A stretch of 33,445 nucleotides of DNA. Source: Bacillota bacterium (lineage in GTDB: Bacteria; Bacillota; Clostridia; Lachnospirales; Lachnospiraceae). The notes beneath the pieces are model-generated. The model did no database searches and was not told the origin of the DNA. It saw only the letters and a program-made list of their open reading frames with translations. Of the stretch, positions 15,320 through 23,445 are shown piece by piece. The position numbers and the translations under genes are program-made. The stretch is from assembly GCA_023460575.1 (NCBI GenBank), contig JAEWPQ010000078.1, positions 1 through 33,445 on the forward strand, written 5' to 3'. Numbering within the stretch: position 1 is the first letter of the stretch; each line of letters begins with the position of its first letter.

Positions 15320-17152
15320 ATGAAGAATTTAAAGATTGGCAAAAGAATTACGGTCTCTTTTGGAGTGGTTTTTATTTTGTTTTTAATTGTATCATGTACT
15401 TCTTTATACAGCTTGATCGGAAACAATGCCAGGTTCGTGGAATTTTATAATAACGGACATCAGGTATCATTAATGACTGTAGAGATGAGACAAAATATAC
15501 AATCGGCTGCAAAAAACGTGGGGTATGCAACCATGAGCCTGGATTTGAATACCAGAGCAAAGTATATTGATGAAGCGGAAGCTGATTTTAATAAATTGAA
15601 AGAAAATGTTCAATTTCTGAAAGAACATTACAGAGGGGACAAGTCAGTCGTTGAGAATATCGAGAAGACGCTGACTGAAGCGGAGCCCTTTAAAGAAAAA
15701 GTGTTCACTCTGGCAAAAGAAAATAAAACACGCCAGGCGACAGAGATTTTCTTCGAGTCTCTGGAACCGTGTTTTAATCAGCTCCAGACGGATCTGATGC
15801 AAATCAGCGATGCTGCAAAGAAGAATGCTGACAGCGATTTTACCAAGTCACAGTCTGTTATGAGCTTTGCTCAGATTATCGTGATCCTGCTTCAGATAAT
15901 TGGAGCCGGAGTCACTTTGCTTCTTGCTGTATACATGACAAAGAGTATTGTAGCACCCGTTAAAGAGATTGAAAAGGCAGCTGCAGAGATGTCCAAAGGC
16001 AGCCTTCATGTAGAACTGGGCTATCAGTCAAAAGATGAGCTTGGCGGACTTGGCAACAGTATGCGTTCCACCATATTAAATATCGGCAGTATTATAGATG
16101 ATATCATCTATCTGTTAGGATCTATGGCAGCCGGAGATTTTACGGTGGTGTCAAAGAATCAGGAACAGTATGTTCTGGATTATGAGCCAATACTGCTGGC
16201 GATCAGGAATATCAGGGATAATTTAAGCGATGCTCTTTTCCGCATTAATGAATCGGCAGACTTAGTTGCCAGCGGTTCTGAGCAGGTATCCTCCGGAGCG
16301 CAGGCACTTTCCCAGGGCGCGACTGAGCAGGCTTCCTCCATACAGGAACTGGCAGCTACGATTAATGACATCTCCAATCAGATCAATAAAAACGCAGAGA
16401 GCGCAAAAGAAGCACGTATGAGATCAGAAGAAGCCGCTCTCAATGTAACAAAGAGCAATCAGAAGATGATGGAAATGAATCAGGCCATGACTGAGATTAA
16501 CACCAAATCCAGTGAGATTGGTAAGATTATCAGAACGATTGAAGATATTGCATTCCAGACCAATATCCTTGCATTAAATGCAGCAGTGGAAGCTGCACGT
16601 GCAGGAGAAGCAGGAAAAGGGTTTGCAGTCGTTGCCGATGAAGTGCGCAACCTGGCCAGCAAATCAGGAGAAGCGGCGAAGAATACAACAATTCTCATTG
16701 AGGAAAGTTTACAGGCAGTGGAGAACGGAAGCAGGATTACTGCAGAAACAGCGAAAGCCATGCAGGATGTTGTGGAAGGAAGCCGCCGGATCAACATGAT
16801 TATAGAAGAAATAGCCTCTGCTTCCGATAAGCAGGCAGTCGCTGTTAATCAGGTTACTCAGGGAATTGACCAGATCTCAAGTGTGGTTCAGACAACCTCT
16901 GCTACAGCGGAGCAAAGTGCTGCAGCCAGTGAGGAACTGTCAGGTCAGGCGCAGATTATGAAAAGTCTTGTTCAGCAATTCAAGGTCCATAGTGGGAAGT
17001 CTCAGCAAAGCAGTGCACCTTTAAACACTGCCAGAGTAGAAGCTGACCATGAGTATGTCCCTGTTTTCAAAGAAGAAGCTGATCCGGAACCTATTGCTAT
17101 TGACCCTGTTTACTTTGAAGACTCCTCTTCATTTAAAAACAGCAAATATTAA
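15320..17152 (+). CDS. Methyl-accepting chemotaxis protein
   Basis: A 610-residue transmembrane chemoreceptor. TM1 is at about 11-34, and an extracellular helical-bundle sensor (4HB type) at about 35-180, with many charged residues and no cysteines. TM2 is at about 185-209, with a HAMP domain at about 210-262. A second HAMP-like connector (IIDDIIYLLGSMAAGDFTVV) follows, and then the signalling domain with tip ILALNAAVEAARAGEAGKGF at about 416-435. The C-terminal 40 residues form an acidic tail without an obvious CheR-binding pentapeptide. GGAGG at 15308-15312 fixes the ATG at 15320. It has its own sigma-28-like promoter and terminator. The ligand is unknown. Confidence 0.93.
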   Translation: MKNLKIGKRITVSFGVVFILFLIVSCTSLYSLIGNNARFVEFYNNGHQVSLMTVEMRQNIQSAAKNVGYATMSLDLNTRAKYIDEAEADFNKLKENVQFLKEHYRGDKSVVENIEKTLTEAEPFKEKVFTLAKENKTRQATEIFFESLEPCFNQLQTDLMQISDAAKKNADSDFTKSQSVMSFAQIIVILLQIIGAGVTLLLAVYMTKSIVAPVKEIEKAAAEMSKGSLHVELGYQSKDELGGLGNSMRSTILNIGSIIDDIIYLLGSMAAGDFTVVSKNQEQYVLDYEPILLAIRNIRDNLSDALFRINESADLVASGSEQVSSGAQALSQGATEQASSIQELAATINDISNQINKNAESAKEARMRSEEAALNVTKSNQKMMEMNQAMTEINTKSSEIGKIIRTIEDIAFQTNILALNAAVEAARAGEAGKGFAVVADEVRNLASKSGEAAKNTTILIEESLQAVENGSRITAETAKAMQDVVEGSRRINMIIEEIASASDKQAVAVNQVTQGIDQISSVVQTTSATAEQSAAASEELSGQAQIMKSLVQQFKVHSGKSQQSSAPLNTARVEADHEYVPVFKEEADPEPIAIDPVYFEDSSSFKNSKY

Positions 17153-17167
17153 ATACATATCAGGTGT

Positions 17168-17208
17168 AAAAAGCCGCAGGATGTTGAATCCTTTCGGCTT
17201 TTTGCGCC
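17168..17208 (+). terminator. Intrinsic terminator after the chemoreceptor gene
   Basis: Arms AAAAAGCCG (17168-17176) and CGGCTTTTT (17195-17203), with inner AGGAT/ATCCT pairing. The T-run is part of the 3' arm. Confidence 0.8.
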
Positions 17209-17254
17209 TGTTTTTTTAAATTACAGGGTATACTTAAAATTATAAAGAAAATTA

Positions 17255-17283
17255 TTGACGGGGAGTGGAAAAGCTAGTATTAT
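17255..17283 (+). promoter_or_regulatory. Sigma-A promoter of the pur operon
   Basis: TTGACG at 17255-17260, 17 bases, TATTAT at 17278-17283 (a TATAAT also lies at 17281-17286, with a 20-base spacer). The leader to purE is about 105 bases. No purine-riboswitch core and no Bacillus-type PurBox is visible. Confidence 0.65.
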
Positions 17284-17338
17284 AATTAATAAGTGTTAAT
17301 TAATTAATAAGCGATTAATATAAGATGTACTTATTAAC
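17284..17338. repeat. A+T-rich repeats in the pur leader: two direct, one inverted
   Basis: AATTAATAAG occurs at 17284-17293 and again at 17302-17311, an 18-base period (14 of 18 positions match across the unit). ACTTATTAA at 17329-17337 is the exact inverse of TTAATAAGT at 17286-17294. The elements fall at about -5 to +50 relative to the predicted transcript start, so they could be repressor half-sites or form a weak leader hairpin. Confidence 0.5.
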
Positions 17339-17395
17339 AACATTATTTCTGATAATGAATTACACATGTTTGGAAGAGGAAAAGGAGAAATTACT

Positions 17396-17911
17396 ATGGC
17401 AAACGTATCAATTGTTATGGGAAGTGATTCAGATATGCCTGTTATGGCACAGGCTGCAGAGGTTCTGGAAAAACTGGGAGTAGAGTTTGAAATGACCGTC
17501 ATTTCAGCACACAGGGAACCGGATATATTTTTTGAATATGCGAAAACAGCAGAAGCCAGAGGCATTAAAGTGATTATCGCCGGAGCTGGCAAATCGGCTC
17601 ATCTTCCTGGAATGTGTGCAGCATTATTTCCAATGCCCGTTATTGGTATTCCGATGAAAACTTCAGATCTGGGCGGTGTTGATTCCCTGTATTCCATTGT
17701 ACAGATGCCTTCCGGTATTCCGGTAGCAACTGTGGCGATTAACGGTGGTACCAATGCAGGAATTCTGGCAGCAAAGATACTGGCTGCAGGAGATCGGGAA
17801 CTTTTGGCGAGACTGAAGGATTATTCTGAGAAATTAAAGAATGATGTGGTGAAAAAAGCAGAAAAGCTGGAGCAGATCGGGTATCGGGAATATTTGTCCC
17901 AGATGAAATAA
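17396..17911 (+). CDS. purE: N5-carboxyaminoimidazole ribonucleotide mutase
   Basis: Converts N5-CAIR to CAIR in purine synthesis. Residues GSDSD (9-13), the SAHREPD motif and the HLPGMCAA stretch identify it. The HLPGM form belongs to class I PurE, which normally works with PurK; no purK is in the window. The position usually read GGAAHLPG is GKSAHLPG here. GGAG at 17384-17387 sets the ATG at 17396 (171 residues); an earlier in-frame ATG at 17366 lacks a ribosome site. It is the first gene of purE-purM-purN-purD. Confidence 0.95.
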   Translation: MANVSIVMGSDSDMPVMAQAAEVLEKLGVEFEMTVISAHREPDIFFEYAKTAEARGIKVIIAGAGKSAHLPGMCAALFPMPVIGIPMKTSDLGGVDSLYSIVQMPSGIPVATVAINGGTNAGILAAKILAAGDRELLARLKDYSEKLKNDVVKKAEKLEQIGYREYLSQMK

Positions 17912-17938
17912 CAGAAAGAAAAAGCGGAGGAAAAAGAG

Positions 17939-18964
17939 ATGGATTATAAGAATGCCGGAGTGGATATTGAAGCTGGATACAAATCGGTTGAATTAATGAA
18001 AAAGCATGTACAGGAAACCATGAGGCCGGAAGTCCTTGGCGGACTGGGCGGTTTTTCAGGAGCATTTTCCATGTCAGCTTTTAAAGAAATGGAAAAGCCG
18101 ACTCTGGTTTCAGGAACCGACGGAGTGGGAACAAAGCTGAAGCTTGCATTTCTTATGGATCGACATAATACGGTTGGTATCGACTGTGTAGCCATGTGTG
18201 TCAATGATATTGCCTGTGCAGGAGGAGAACCGCTTTTTTTCCTTGATTATATAGCCTGTGGAAAGAACTATCCCGAAAAGATTGCAGAAATTGTAAGCGG
18301 TGTGGCAGAAGGCTGCAAACAGGCAGGTGCTGCACTGATCGGAGGGGAAACCGCAGAGATGCCTGGTTTTTATCCTGAGGATGAATATGATCTTGCAGGT
18401 TTTGCAGTTGGAGTGGTAGATGAAAAGAACCTGATTACCGGTAAGAATATAGCGGCCGGGAACATTTTAATCGGTATCGCATCTTCCGGTGTTCACAGCA
18501 ATGGATTTTCTCTTGTCCGCAAGGTATTTGATGTGACGAAGGAAAATTTAAATGTTTATTACGACGAATTGGGAACAACTCTTGGAGAAAGCCTGATTGT
18601 GCCTACCAAAATTTATGTGAAAGCATTAAAAAACGTGAAAGAGTACGGTGTGACCATAAAAGGCTGCAGCCATATCACCGGAGGCGGATTTTATGAGAAC
18701 ATTCCACGTATGCTTCCTGATGGAATCTGTGCCGAAGTGGAAAAGAACAGCTATAAACTTCCTCCTATCTTCAGACTTATGGAAGAAAAGGGTGAGATAG
18801 CGGAAGAAATCATGTACAATACTTTTAACATGGGAATTGGCATGGTGCTGGCGGTGAATCCGGCTGATCAGGACAAGACCATGGATGCAATCAGAGCTGC
18901 AGGAGAGACCCCTTATGTAATCGGTCGCACAAAAGACGGTGAGAAGGGTGTGGTTTTATGCTGA
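17939..18964 (+). CDS. purM: Phosphoribosylformylglycinamidine cyclo-ligase (AIR synthetase)
   Basis: Closes the imidazole ring of FGAM using ATP to make AIR. The 341-residue length is standard. Diagnostic segments are DYKNAGVDIEAG at the N terminus, SGTDGVGTKLKLAF (about residues 57-70), the GGETAEMPGFY loop and the SSGVHSNGFSLVR helix. GCGGAGG precedes the ATG by about eight bases. It ends inside the purN start (seven-base overlap), consistent with translational coupling. Confidence 0.96.
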   Translation: MDYKNAGVDIEAGYKSVELMKKHVQETMRPEVLGGLGGFSGAFSMSAFKEMEKPTLVSGTDGVGTKLKLAFLMDRHNTVGIDCVAMCVNDIACAGGEPLFFLDYIACGKNYPEKIAEIVSGVAEGCKQAGAALIGGETAEMPGFYPEDEYDLAGFAVGVVDEKNLITGKNIAAGNILIGIASSGVHSNGFSLVRKVFDVTKENLNVYYDELGTTLGESLIVPTKIYVKALKNVKEYGVTIKGCSHITGGGFYENIPRMLPDGICAEVEKNSYKLPPIFRLMEEKGEIAEEIMYNTFNMGIGMVLAVNPADQDKTMDAIRAAGETPYVIGRTKDGEKGVVLC

Positions 18965-19560
18965 GAATCGGGGTTCTGGTATCGGGCGGAGGAACCAACC
19001 TTCAGGCTGTTTTGGATGCCATTGACTGCGGGGAGATTAAAAACGCTGAGGTCAAAGTGGTTATCAGCAATAACCGCAATGCCTATGCGCTGGAACGTGC
19101 AAGGAATCATGGAATCGATGCTCTTAGCATTTCCCCTAAGGATTATGAAAGCAGAGCAATATTCAACGATGAACTTTTGTCCCGAATCGATGAGTATCAT
19201 CTGGATTTAATCGTGCTTGCAGGTTTCCTGATTACTATTCCTGAAGCTATGATCAGAAAGTACAGAAACCGAATCATAAATATTCATCCCTCCCTCATAC
19301 CTTCCTTTTGCGGGACCGGCTATTATGGGATGAAAGTCCACGAGGCTGCATTAGCCAGAGGTGTGAAAATCACAGGGGCTACGGTCCATTATGTTGATGA
19401 GGGAACAGATACAGGTCCCATTATTCTGCAGAAAGCAGTGGAAGTAAAGGAAGGCGATACGCCGGGAGAACTTCAGAAAAGAGTGATGGAAGAAGCAGAG
19501 TGGATTATTCTTCCCCAGGCGATTGCGCTGATTGCAAAGGAACAGGAGGAAAAAGCATGA
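18958..19560 (+). CDS. purN: Phosphoribosylglycinamide formyltransferase
   Basis: Transfers a formyl group from 10-formyltetrahydrofolate to GAR. It is 200 residues, with the N-terminal VLVSGGGTNLQA loop, the catalytic IINIHPSLIPSF block carrying the conserved N-x-H-P, and TVHYVDEGTDTGPII carrying the conserved catalytic-loop aspartate. The segment after HPSLIPSF reads CGTGYYGMKVHEAAL, a variant seen in Clostridia in place of the PGLHAHEQAL type. It overlaps purM by seven bases and purD by four (ATGA). Confidence 0.95.
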   Translation: MLRIGVLVSGGGTNLQAVLDAIDCGEIKNAEVKVVISNNRNAYALERARNHGIDALSISPKDYESRAIFNDELLSRIDEYHLDLIVLAGFLITIPEAMIRKYRNRIINIHPSLIPSFCGTGYYGMKVHEAALARGVKITGATVHYVDEGTDTGPIILQKAVEVKEGDTPGELQKRVMEEAEWIILPQAIALIAKEQEEKA

Positions 19561-20831
19561 AGGTTCTGATCATAGGCGGCGGCGGCAGGGAACATGCTAT
19601 TGCATGGAAAGCGGCTCAGAGCCCTAAGATACAAAAGCTGTACTGTGCTCCGGGAAACGCAGGAATTGCTGAAATCGCAGAATGTGTTGATATCGGAGTG
19701 ATGGATTTTGACAGTCAGGTGGACTTTGCCAAAAGGAAAGAGATTGACCTGGTAATTGTTGGTCCTGATGACCCTCTTGTAGCAGGGGCTGTTGATGCAT
19801 TTATGAAAGCAGGAATCAGAGTATTTGGTCCGGATAAGAAGGCCGCCTGTCTGGAAGGCTCCAAATCCTTTTCTAAGGATCTGATGAAAAAATACGGAAT
19901 TCCTACGGCTGCTTATGAAACATTTGATTCAGCAGCGGAAGCGCTTGCTTATCTTAAGACTGCTAAAATGCCGGTTGTCCTAAAGGCGGATGGACTTGCT
20001 CTGGGAAAAGGTGTTTTAATCTGTAATTCACTGGAAGAAGCGAAAGACGGTGTCCGAACATTGATGCTTGATAAGCAGTTTGGATCTGCCGGTGACCGGA
20101 TTGTAGTGGAAGAATTCATGGTTGGACGGGAAGTGTCTGTGCTTTCTTTCGTAGATGGTAAGAACATAAAAATTATGACCTCTGCCCAGGATCATAAAAG
20201 GGCGAAGGATGGAGATCAAGGCCTTAATACCGGCGGAATGGGTACTTTTTCACCCAGTCCTTTCTATACAGAAGAAATAGATGCATTCTGTAAGAAGTAC
20301 ATCTATCAGGCAACTGTGGATGCGATGCTGTCTGAGAACAGGGAATTTAAGGGAATTATCTTTTTCGGACTGATGCTGACAAAAGAGGGACCGAGAGTTT
20401 TAGAATACAATGCAAGATTCGGTGATCCGGAAACACAGGTAGTTCTTCCGAGAATGAAAAATGACATTGTAGAAGTGTTTGAGGCCTGTATAGACGGAAA
20501 ACTAAACGAGATTGACTTACAATTTAAAGACAATGCAGCAGTTTGTGTCGTCCTGGCTTCTGATGGGTATCCGGAGCATTATGAAAAAGGATTTCCAATC
20601 AAAGGACTGGAGCGTTTTAAAGGACAGGCTGGTTATTATGCATTCCATGCAGGAAGCCGGTTTAATGAAGAGGGCATTCCTATTACAAATGGAGGAAGAG
20701 TTCTTGGTGTGACAGCTCTTGGAAACAATTTAAAGGAAGCAAGAGCTAACGCTTATGAAGCCGCAGACTGGGTGGAGTTTGAGAACAAATATATGAGGCA
20801 TGATATCGGTAAAGCAATCGATGAAGTGTGA
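19557..20831 (+). CDS. purD: Phosphoribosylamine-glycine ligase (GAR synthetase)
   Basis: An ATP-grasp enzyme joining phosphoribosylamine and glycine to make GAR, the substrate of PurN. The N terminus MKVLIIGGGGREHAIAWK is diagnostic. The ATP-grasp core includes VLKADGLALGKGV and EEFMVGREVSVLSFVDG, and the metal-binding part reads YNARFGDPETQ. Starting at 19557 gives 424 residues, the normal length. GGAGG at 19546-19550 and the ATGA overlap with purN support this start; an upstream start at 19500 lies inside purN. Confidence 0.96.
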   Translation: MKVLIIGGGGREHAIAWKAAQSPKIQKLYCAPGNAGIAEIAECVDIGVMDFDSQVDFAKRKEIDLVIVGPDDPLVAGAVDAFMKAGIRVFGPDKKAACLEGSKSFSKDLMKKYGIPTAAYETFDSAAEALAYLKTAKMPVVLKADGLALGKGVLICNSLEEAKDGVRTLMLDKQFGSAGDRIVVEEFMVGREVSVLSFVDGKNIKIMTSAQDHKRAKDGDQGLNTGGMGTFSPSPFYTEEIDAFCKKYIYQATVDAMLSENREFKGIIFFGLMLTKEGPRVLEYNARFGDPETQVVLPRMKNDIVEVFEACIDGKLNEIDLQFKDNAAVCVVLASDGYPEHYEKGFPIKGLERFKGQAGYYAFHAGSRFNEEGIPITNGGRVLGVTALGNNLKEARANAYEAADWVEFENKYMRHDIGKAIDEV

Positions 20832-20870
20832 GAACGTCTTATGTCAGCGGTTTTCATGCATAAAAAAACG

Positions 20871-20899
20871 TTGACACCACAGAATTTTCATGATATTGT
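20871..20899 (+). promoter_or_regulatory. Strong promoter after purD, directed at a predicted small RNA
   Basis: A perfect TTGACA at 20871-20876, 17 bases, TATTGT at 20894-20899 with an extended TGA. No ORF with a ribosome site follows before the terminator at 21036-21068. The predicted transcript starts near 20906. Confidence 0.65.
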
Positions 20900-20905
20900 A
20901 TCTCT

Positions 20906-21068
20906 ACAGTAGGACTTTGATCTTTTAAAGTGTTTTTCTACATCACTATTTTAAGACGGCATAGGATAAGACTGGATTTACACAGTTTAATAGTACCGGA
21001 AGACTTATAAAACGGGTTGCATAAAGGTGTAACTGAGCCGATATCCAGGTTACGGGTATCGGCTTTTT
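20906..21068 (+). ncRNA. Predicted small RNA or terminated leader, about 163 nt
   Basis: A stretch bounded by a strong promoter and a strong intrinsic terminator, with no credible ORF. Pairings seen by eye: ACTTT/AAAGT near the 5' end; AGACTG/CAGTTT nested next to ACTATT/AATAGT (20946-20951 with about 20989-20994); GTTTT/AAAAC outside these; and GTTGCA/TGTAAC before the terminator. It is not a T-box (no GGTGGNACCGCG-like element), nor a purine, ZTP, glycine or SAM riboswitch that I can recognise. The size would fit a 6S-type RNA, but I cannot draw a convincing 6S closing stem. It could also be a terminator-controlled leader for the DUF4914 gene 240 bases on. Confidence 0.4.
21036..21068 (+). 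terminator. Intrinsic terminator of the predicted small RNA
   Basis: Eleven-base arms AGCCGATATCC (21036-21046) and GGGTATCGGCT (21054-21064), one G-U pair, seven-base loop, then TTTTT. Confidence 0.82.
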
Positions 21069-21186
21069 CCATAATGCCTGATAAAGGGAGGCTGATCGTT
21101 AGGAGCAGGAAAAGGAAAGTTACGTTAAGGGTTGAGGGGATGGAAAAATTTAGCAATAAATGCTGGGTGAGTAATATGACGAAAAA

Positions 21187-21292
21187 TGTCTAAAATAAAC
21201 TATGTAATGGAATGCTAATGTTTGGGAATTTAAACTACATAGTTTGTACCAGTGCGATCTTCGGTACAAACTTCAGGTGCATAATTATGCAC
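21187..21292 (+). promoter_or_regulatory. Structured leader of the DUF4914 gene, with overlapping hairpins and a 16-base palindrome
   Basis: A possible -10 TAAAAT lies at 21191-21196, with a weak -35 TGAGTA at 21168-21173. Then come AAACTATGTA (21197-21206) with its perfect inverse TACATAGTTT (21236-21245), and GTTTGTACC (21242-21250) with its perfect inverse GGTACAAAC (21263-21271). The two stems share 21242-21245, so they cannot form fully at once. A perfect palindrome GTGCATAATTATGCAC (21277-21292) ends seven bases before the GGAGG ribosome site. Between the terminator at 21068 and about 21187 I see only a 39-codon ORF without a ribosome site. Confidence 0.5.
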
Positions 21293-21308
21293 GGGAATGG
21301 AGGAAAAT

Positions 21309-23186
21309 ATGCTAGAATGTTTACGTAAATTAAATTTACCGGAGTATGTACAGGATATTTTAAATCAGTCACAGGGTGTTGTCATTCCAAAATCGCGAAA
21401 AGAACTGTTGACTCTTGCTATGGGCGGCGATGAGAACGTTACATTTGATATTGATTACGAAGTGGAAGGCAAGGGGAGAGTTTTAGAGGCTACCGCAACC
21501 AAATGTAAAAATGGTATTGTAGTGAATTATATAGAAGATTACATGCGCAGGCGTGATCCCAATTCCATGCTGATCGCAGATAACAATCCGACGGACAAAC
21601 CCAGATATGAGGAGGTTTATCATAAGGATTTCGAATCTCTAAGAATGGATACCTTTGACTGGCTGAAAAATCAGGAGCTGATATTTTTCCCATTTAAATC
21701 CGGCGGTCTGGAGTATGGTTATGATTCAGTTTTAGTAGCTCCGGCCAATGCGGGATTTTTTGCAGCAGGCCTTGCGGATCTCCAGGGATTTTTAAACATA
21801 GACGAAATCACATATGATTTTAAGCCGAGAGCTGTTGTTTTTCTCGCACCGCCATTCCGTCATACGCATTTCAATGGAAAACAGGTAGTGGTTCATAACC
21901 GTCTGAAAGGAATACATGAGGTATATGCCTATAATCTGTATCCAGGTCCAAGCGCGAAAAAGGGTATTTATGGCGTGCTTTTAGATATTGGTGAGGAAGA
22001 AGGCTGGGTAACCGCACATGCATCCGCAGTAAAGGTTATTACACCCTACGACAATGAAATCGTGATTATGCATGAAGGTGCTTCCGGAGGCGGAAAGAGT
22101 GAAATGCTGGAAGATATCCATAAAGAGATGGACGGAAGAGTCATTTTAGGAAGAAATACGGTGACTGGAGAGAAGAACTATCTAAATCTTTCAGAGACCT
22201 GTGATTTAATTCCTGTAACGGATGATATGGCGCTGTGCCATCCAAAGATGCAGCAGGGCAGTAAGAAGCTGGTTGTGAAGGATGCGGAATCTTCCTGGTT
22301 TTTAAGAGTGGATAATATTAAGCGATACGGAGCTTCTCCCCAGTATGAAAGAATATTCATTCAGCCGGAAGAGCCGTTAATCTTTTTAAACCTTCAGGGA
22401 GTACCGGAAGCTACCTGTCTGCCATGGGAGCATACTATGGACAGCACCGGAAAGCCCTGCCCCAATCCACGTGTAATTATGCCAAGAAAACTGGTACCTA
22501 ACTCCATTGATGAACCGGTTGAGGTTGATGTAAGAAGCTTTGGTGTAAGAACGCCTGCATGTACAAAGGAAAATCCGTCATACGGAATTATGGGTATTAT
22601 GCATATCCTTCCGCCTGCTCTTGCATGGCTGTGGCGTCTGGTTGCACCAAGAGGCTACAACAATCCAAGTATCATTGATTCCCAGGGAATGACCAGCGAA
22701 GGAGTGGGATCCTACTGGCCGTTTGCAACAGGTAAGATGGTAACACAGGCCAATCTTCTTCTGGATCAGATATTACAGTCTACCAATACCCGTTATGTCC
22801 TGATTCCGAATCAGCATATCGGAGCTTACGAGGTGAGCTTTATGCCTGAGTGGATTTCCAGAGAATACATCGCCCGCCGCGGAAGCGCGAAATTCAAGCC
22901 AGAGCATCTGGTGGAAGCACGCTGTCCTCTGTTAGGATTTGGTCTTGATTCATTGAAGATTGACGGACAATATATCAGAAGAGCATTCTTAAGACCCGAA
23001 ACCCAGCAGGAAGTGGGAAATGAAGGCTATGATGCAGGTGCTGCAATCTTAACTGAGTTCTTTAAGCAGGAGCTGGTGAAATATAATACAGACGAGTTAA
23101 ATCCGTTAGGAAAGCAGATTATCGAGATGTTCATGAAGGGTGCAACGGTTCAGGATTATCTTGAAATTATGCCTATGAGATATTAA
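21309..23186 (+). CDS. DUF4914-family protein with a PEPCK/HPr-kinase-like P-loop
   Basis: A 625-residue cytosolic protein that I place in DUF4914, a family without an assigned function. The centre holds a nucleotide-binding loop, HEGASGGGKSEM (G257 to K263, S264, E265). The GxSGxGKSE form is the signature of HPr kinase/phosphorylase and resembles the kinase loop of PEP carboxykinase. Forty residues on, DLIPVTDDMALCHP (D305, D306) resembles the paired acidic residues that follow in HPr kinase. The N-terminal 250 residues have no known motif. GGAGG at 21299-21303 supports the ATG at 21309; the ATG at 21297 lies before that site. It is monocistronic, with an unusual leader and a strong terminator. 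A kinase or phosphotransferase role is my inference. Confidence 0.75.
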   Translation: MLECLRKLNLPEYVQDILNQSQGVVIPKSRKELLTLAMGGDENVTFDIDYEVEGKGRVLEATATKCKNGIVVNYIEDYMRRRDPNSMLIADNNPTDKPRYEEVYHKDFESLRMDTFDWLKNQELIFFPFKSGGLEYGYDSVLVAPANAGFFAAGLADLQGFLNIDEITYDFKPRAVVFLAPPFRHTHFNGKQVVVHNRLKGIHEVYAYNLYPGPSAKKGIYGVLLDIGEEEGWVTAHASAVKVITPYDNEIVIMHEGASGGGKSEMLEDIHKEMDGRVILGRNTVTGEKNYLNLSETCDLIPVTDDMALCHPKMQQGSKKLVVKDAESSWFLRVDNIKRYGASPQYERIFIQPEEPLIFLNLQGVPEATCLPWEHTMDSTGKPCPNPRVIMPRKLVPNSIDEPVEVDVRSFGVRTPACTKENPSYGIMGIMHILPPALAWLWRLVAPRGYNNPSIIDSQGMTSEGVGSYWPFATGKMVTQANLLLDQILQSTNTRYVLIPNQHIGAYEVSFMPEWISREYIARRGSAKFKPEHLVEARCPLLGFGLDSLKIDGQYIRRAFLRPETQQEVGNEGYDAGAAILTEFFKQELVKYNTDELNPLGKQIIEMFMKGATVQDYLEIMPMRY

Positions 23187-23214
23187 AGTTAATAATAAGT
23201 TTGTATGTGTAAGG

Positions 23215-23264
23215 GAGCGTGGCTTTGAAGATGATTTTCATCGACAGAGCCACGCTTCTTTTTT
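23215..23264 (+). terminator. Intrinsic terminator after the DUF4914 gene
   Basis: Perfect nine-base arms AGCGTGGCT (23216-23224) and AGCCACGCT (23248-23256), with an inner GATGA/TCATC pair, followed by TCTTTTTT. Confidence 0.85.
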
Positions 23265-23340
23265 GTCAGCTGTTTTTTCTTTCGTATTACAGAAAGAAAA
23301 GAAGGGGTATGGGGGCGCTGTAAATTCCTGAACAGGCAAC

Positions 23341-23358
23341 ATTGCCCTATTGGGAAAG
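23341..23358 (+). repeat. Upstream copy of a TTGCCCTANNGGGAAA operator-like element
   Basis: ATTGCCCTATTGGGAAAG matches the element inside the promoter 110 bases downstream at all but the two central positions and the last base or so. No -35 or -10 flanks this copy, so it would be an auxiliary site. Confidence 0.5.
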
Positions 23359-23445
23359 GTTTTTGCTGCCAAAACTTACAGACTGAAAGCTGGAATGATT
23401 AAAATGCTGAAAATATGGTCATGCCTCTCCTTTGATAATAAAACA

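Noticed and set aside
17366..17911. purE starting at the ATG at 17366
   Set aside because: It lacks a ribosome site, whereas GGAG at 17384-17387 points to the ATG at 17396, which gives the normal N terminus.
20906..21068. T-box, purine, ZTP, glycine or SAM riboswitch in the post-purD transcript
   Set aside because: I looked for the conserved core sequences of each and did not find them.
21074..21193. A 39-codon ORF after the small-RNA terminator
   Set aside because: It has no ribosome site, follows the T-run of a terminator directly and is basic without a recognisable pattern.
21309..23186. Calling the DUF4914 gene a true PEP carboxykinase (pckA)
   Set aside because: Only the phosphate loop resembles that enzyme. 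The other active-site motifs of ATP- or GTP-dependent PEP carboxykinases are not recognisable, and the loop fits HPr kinase equally well.
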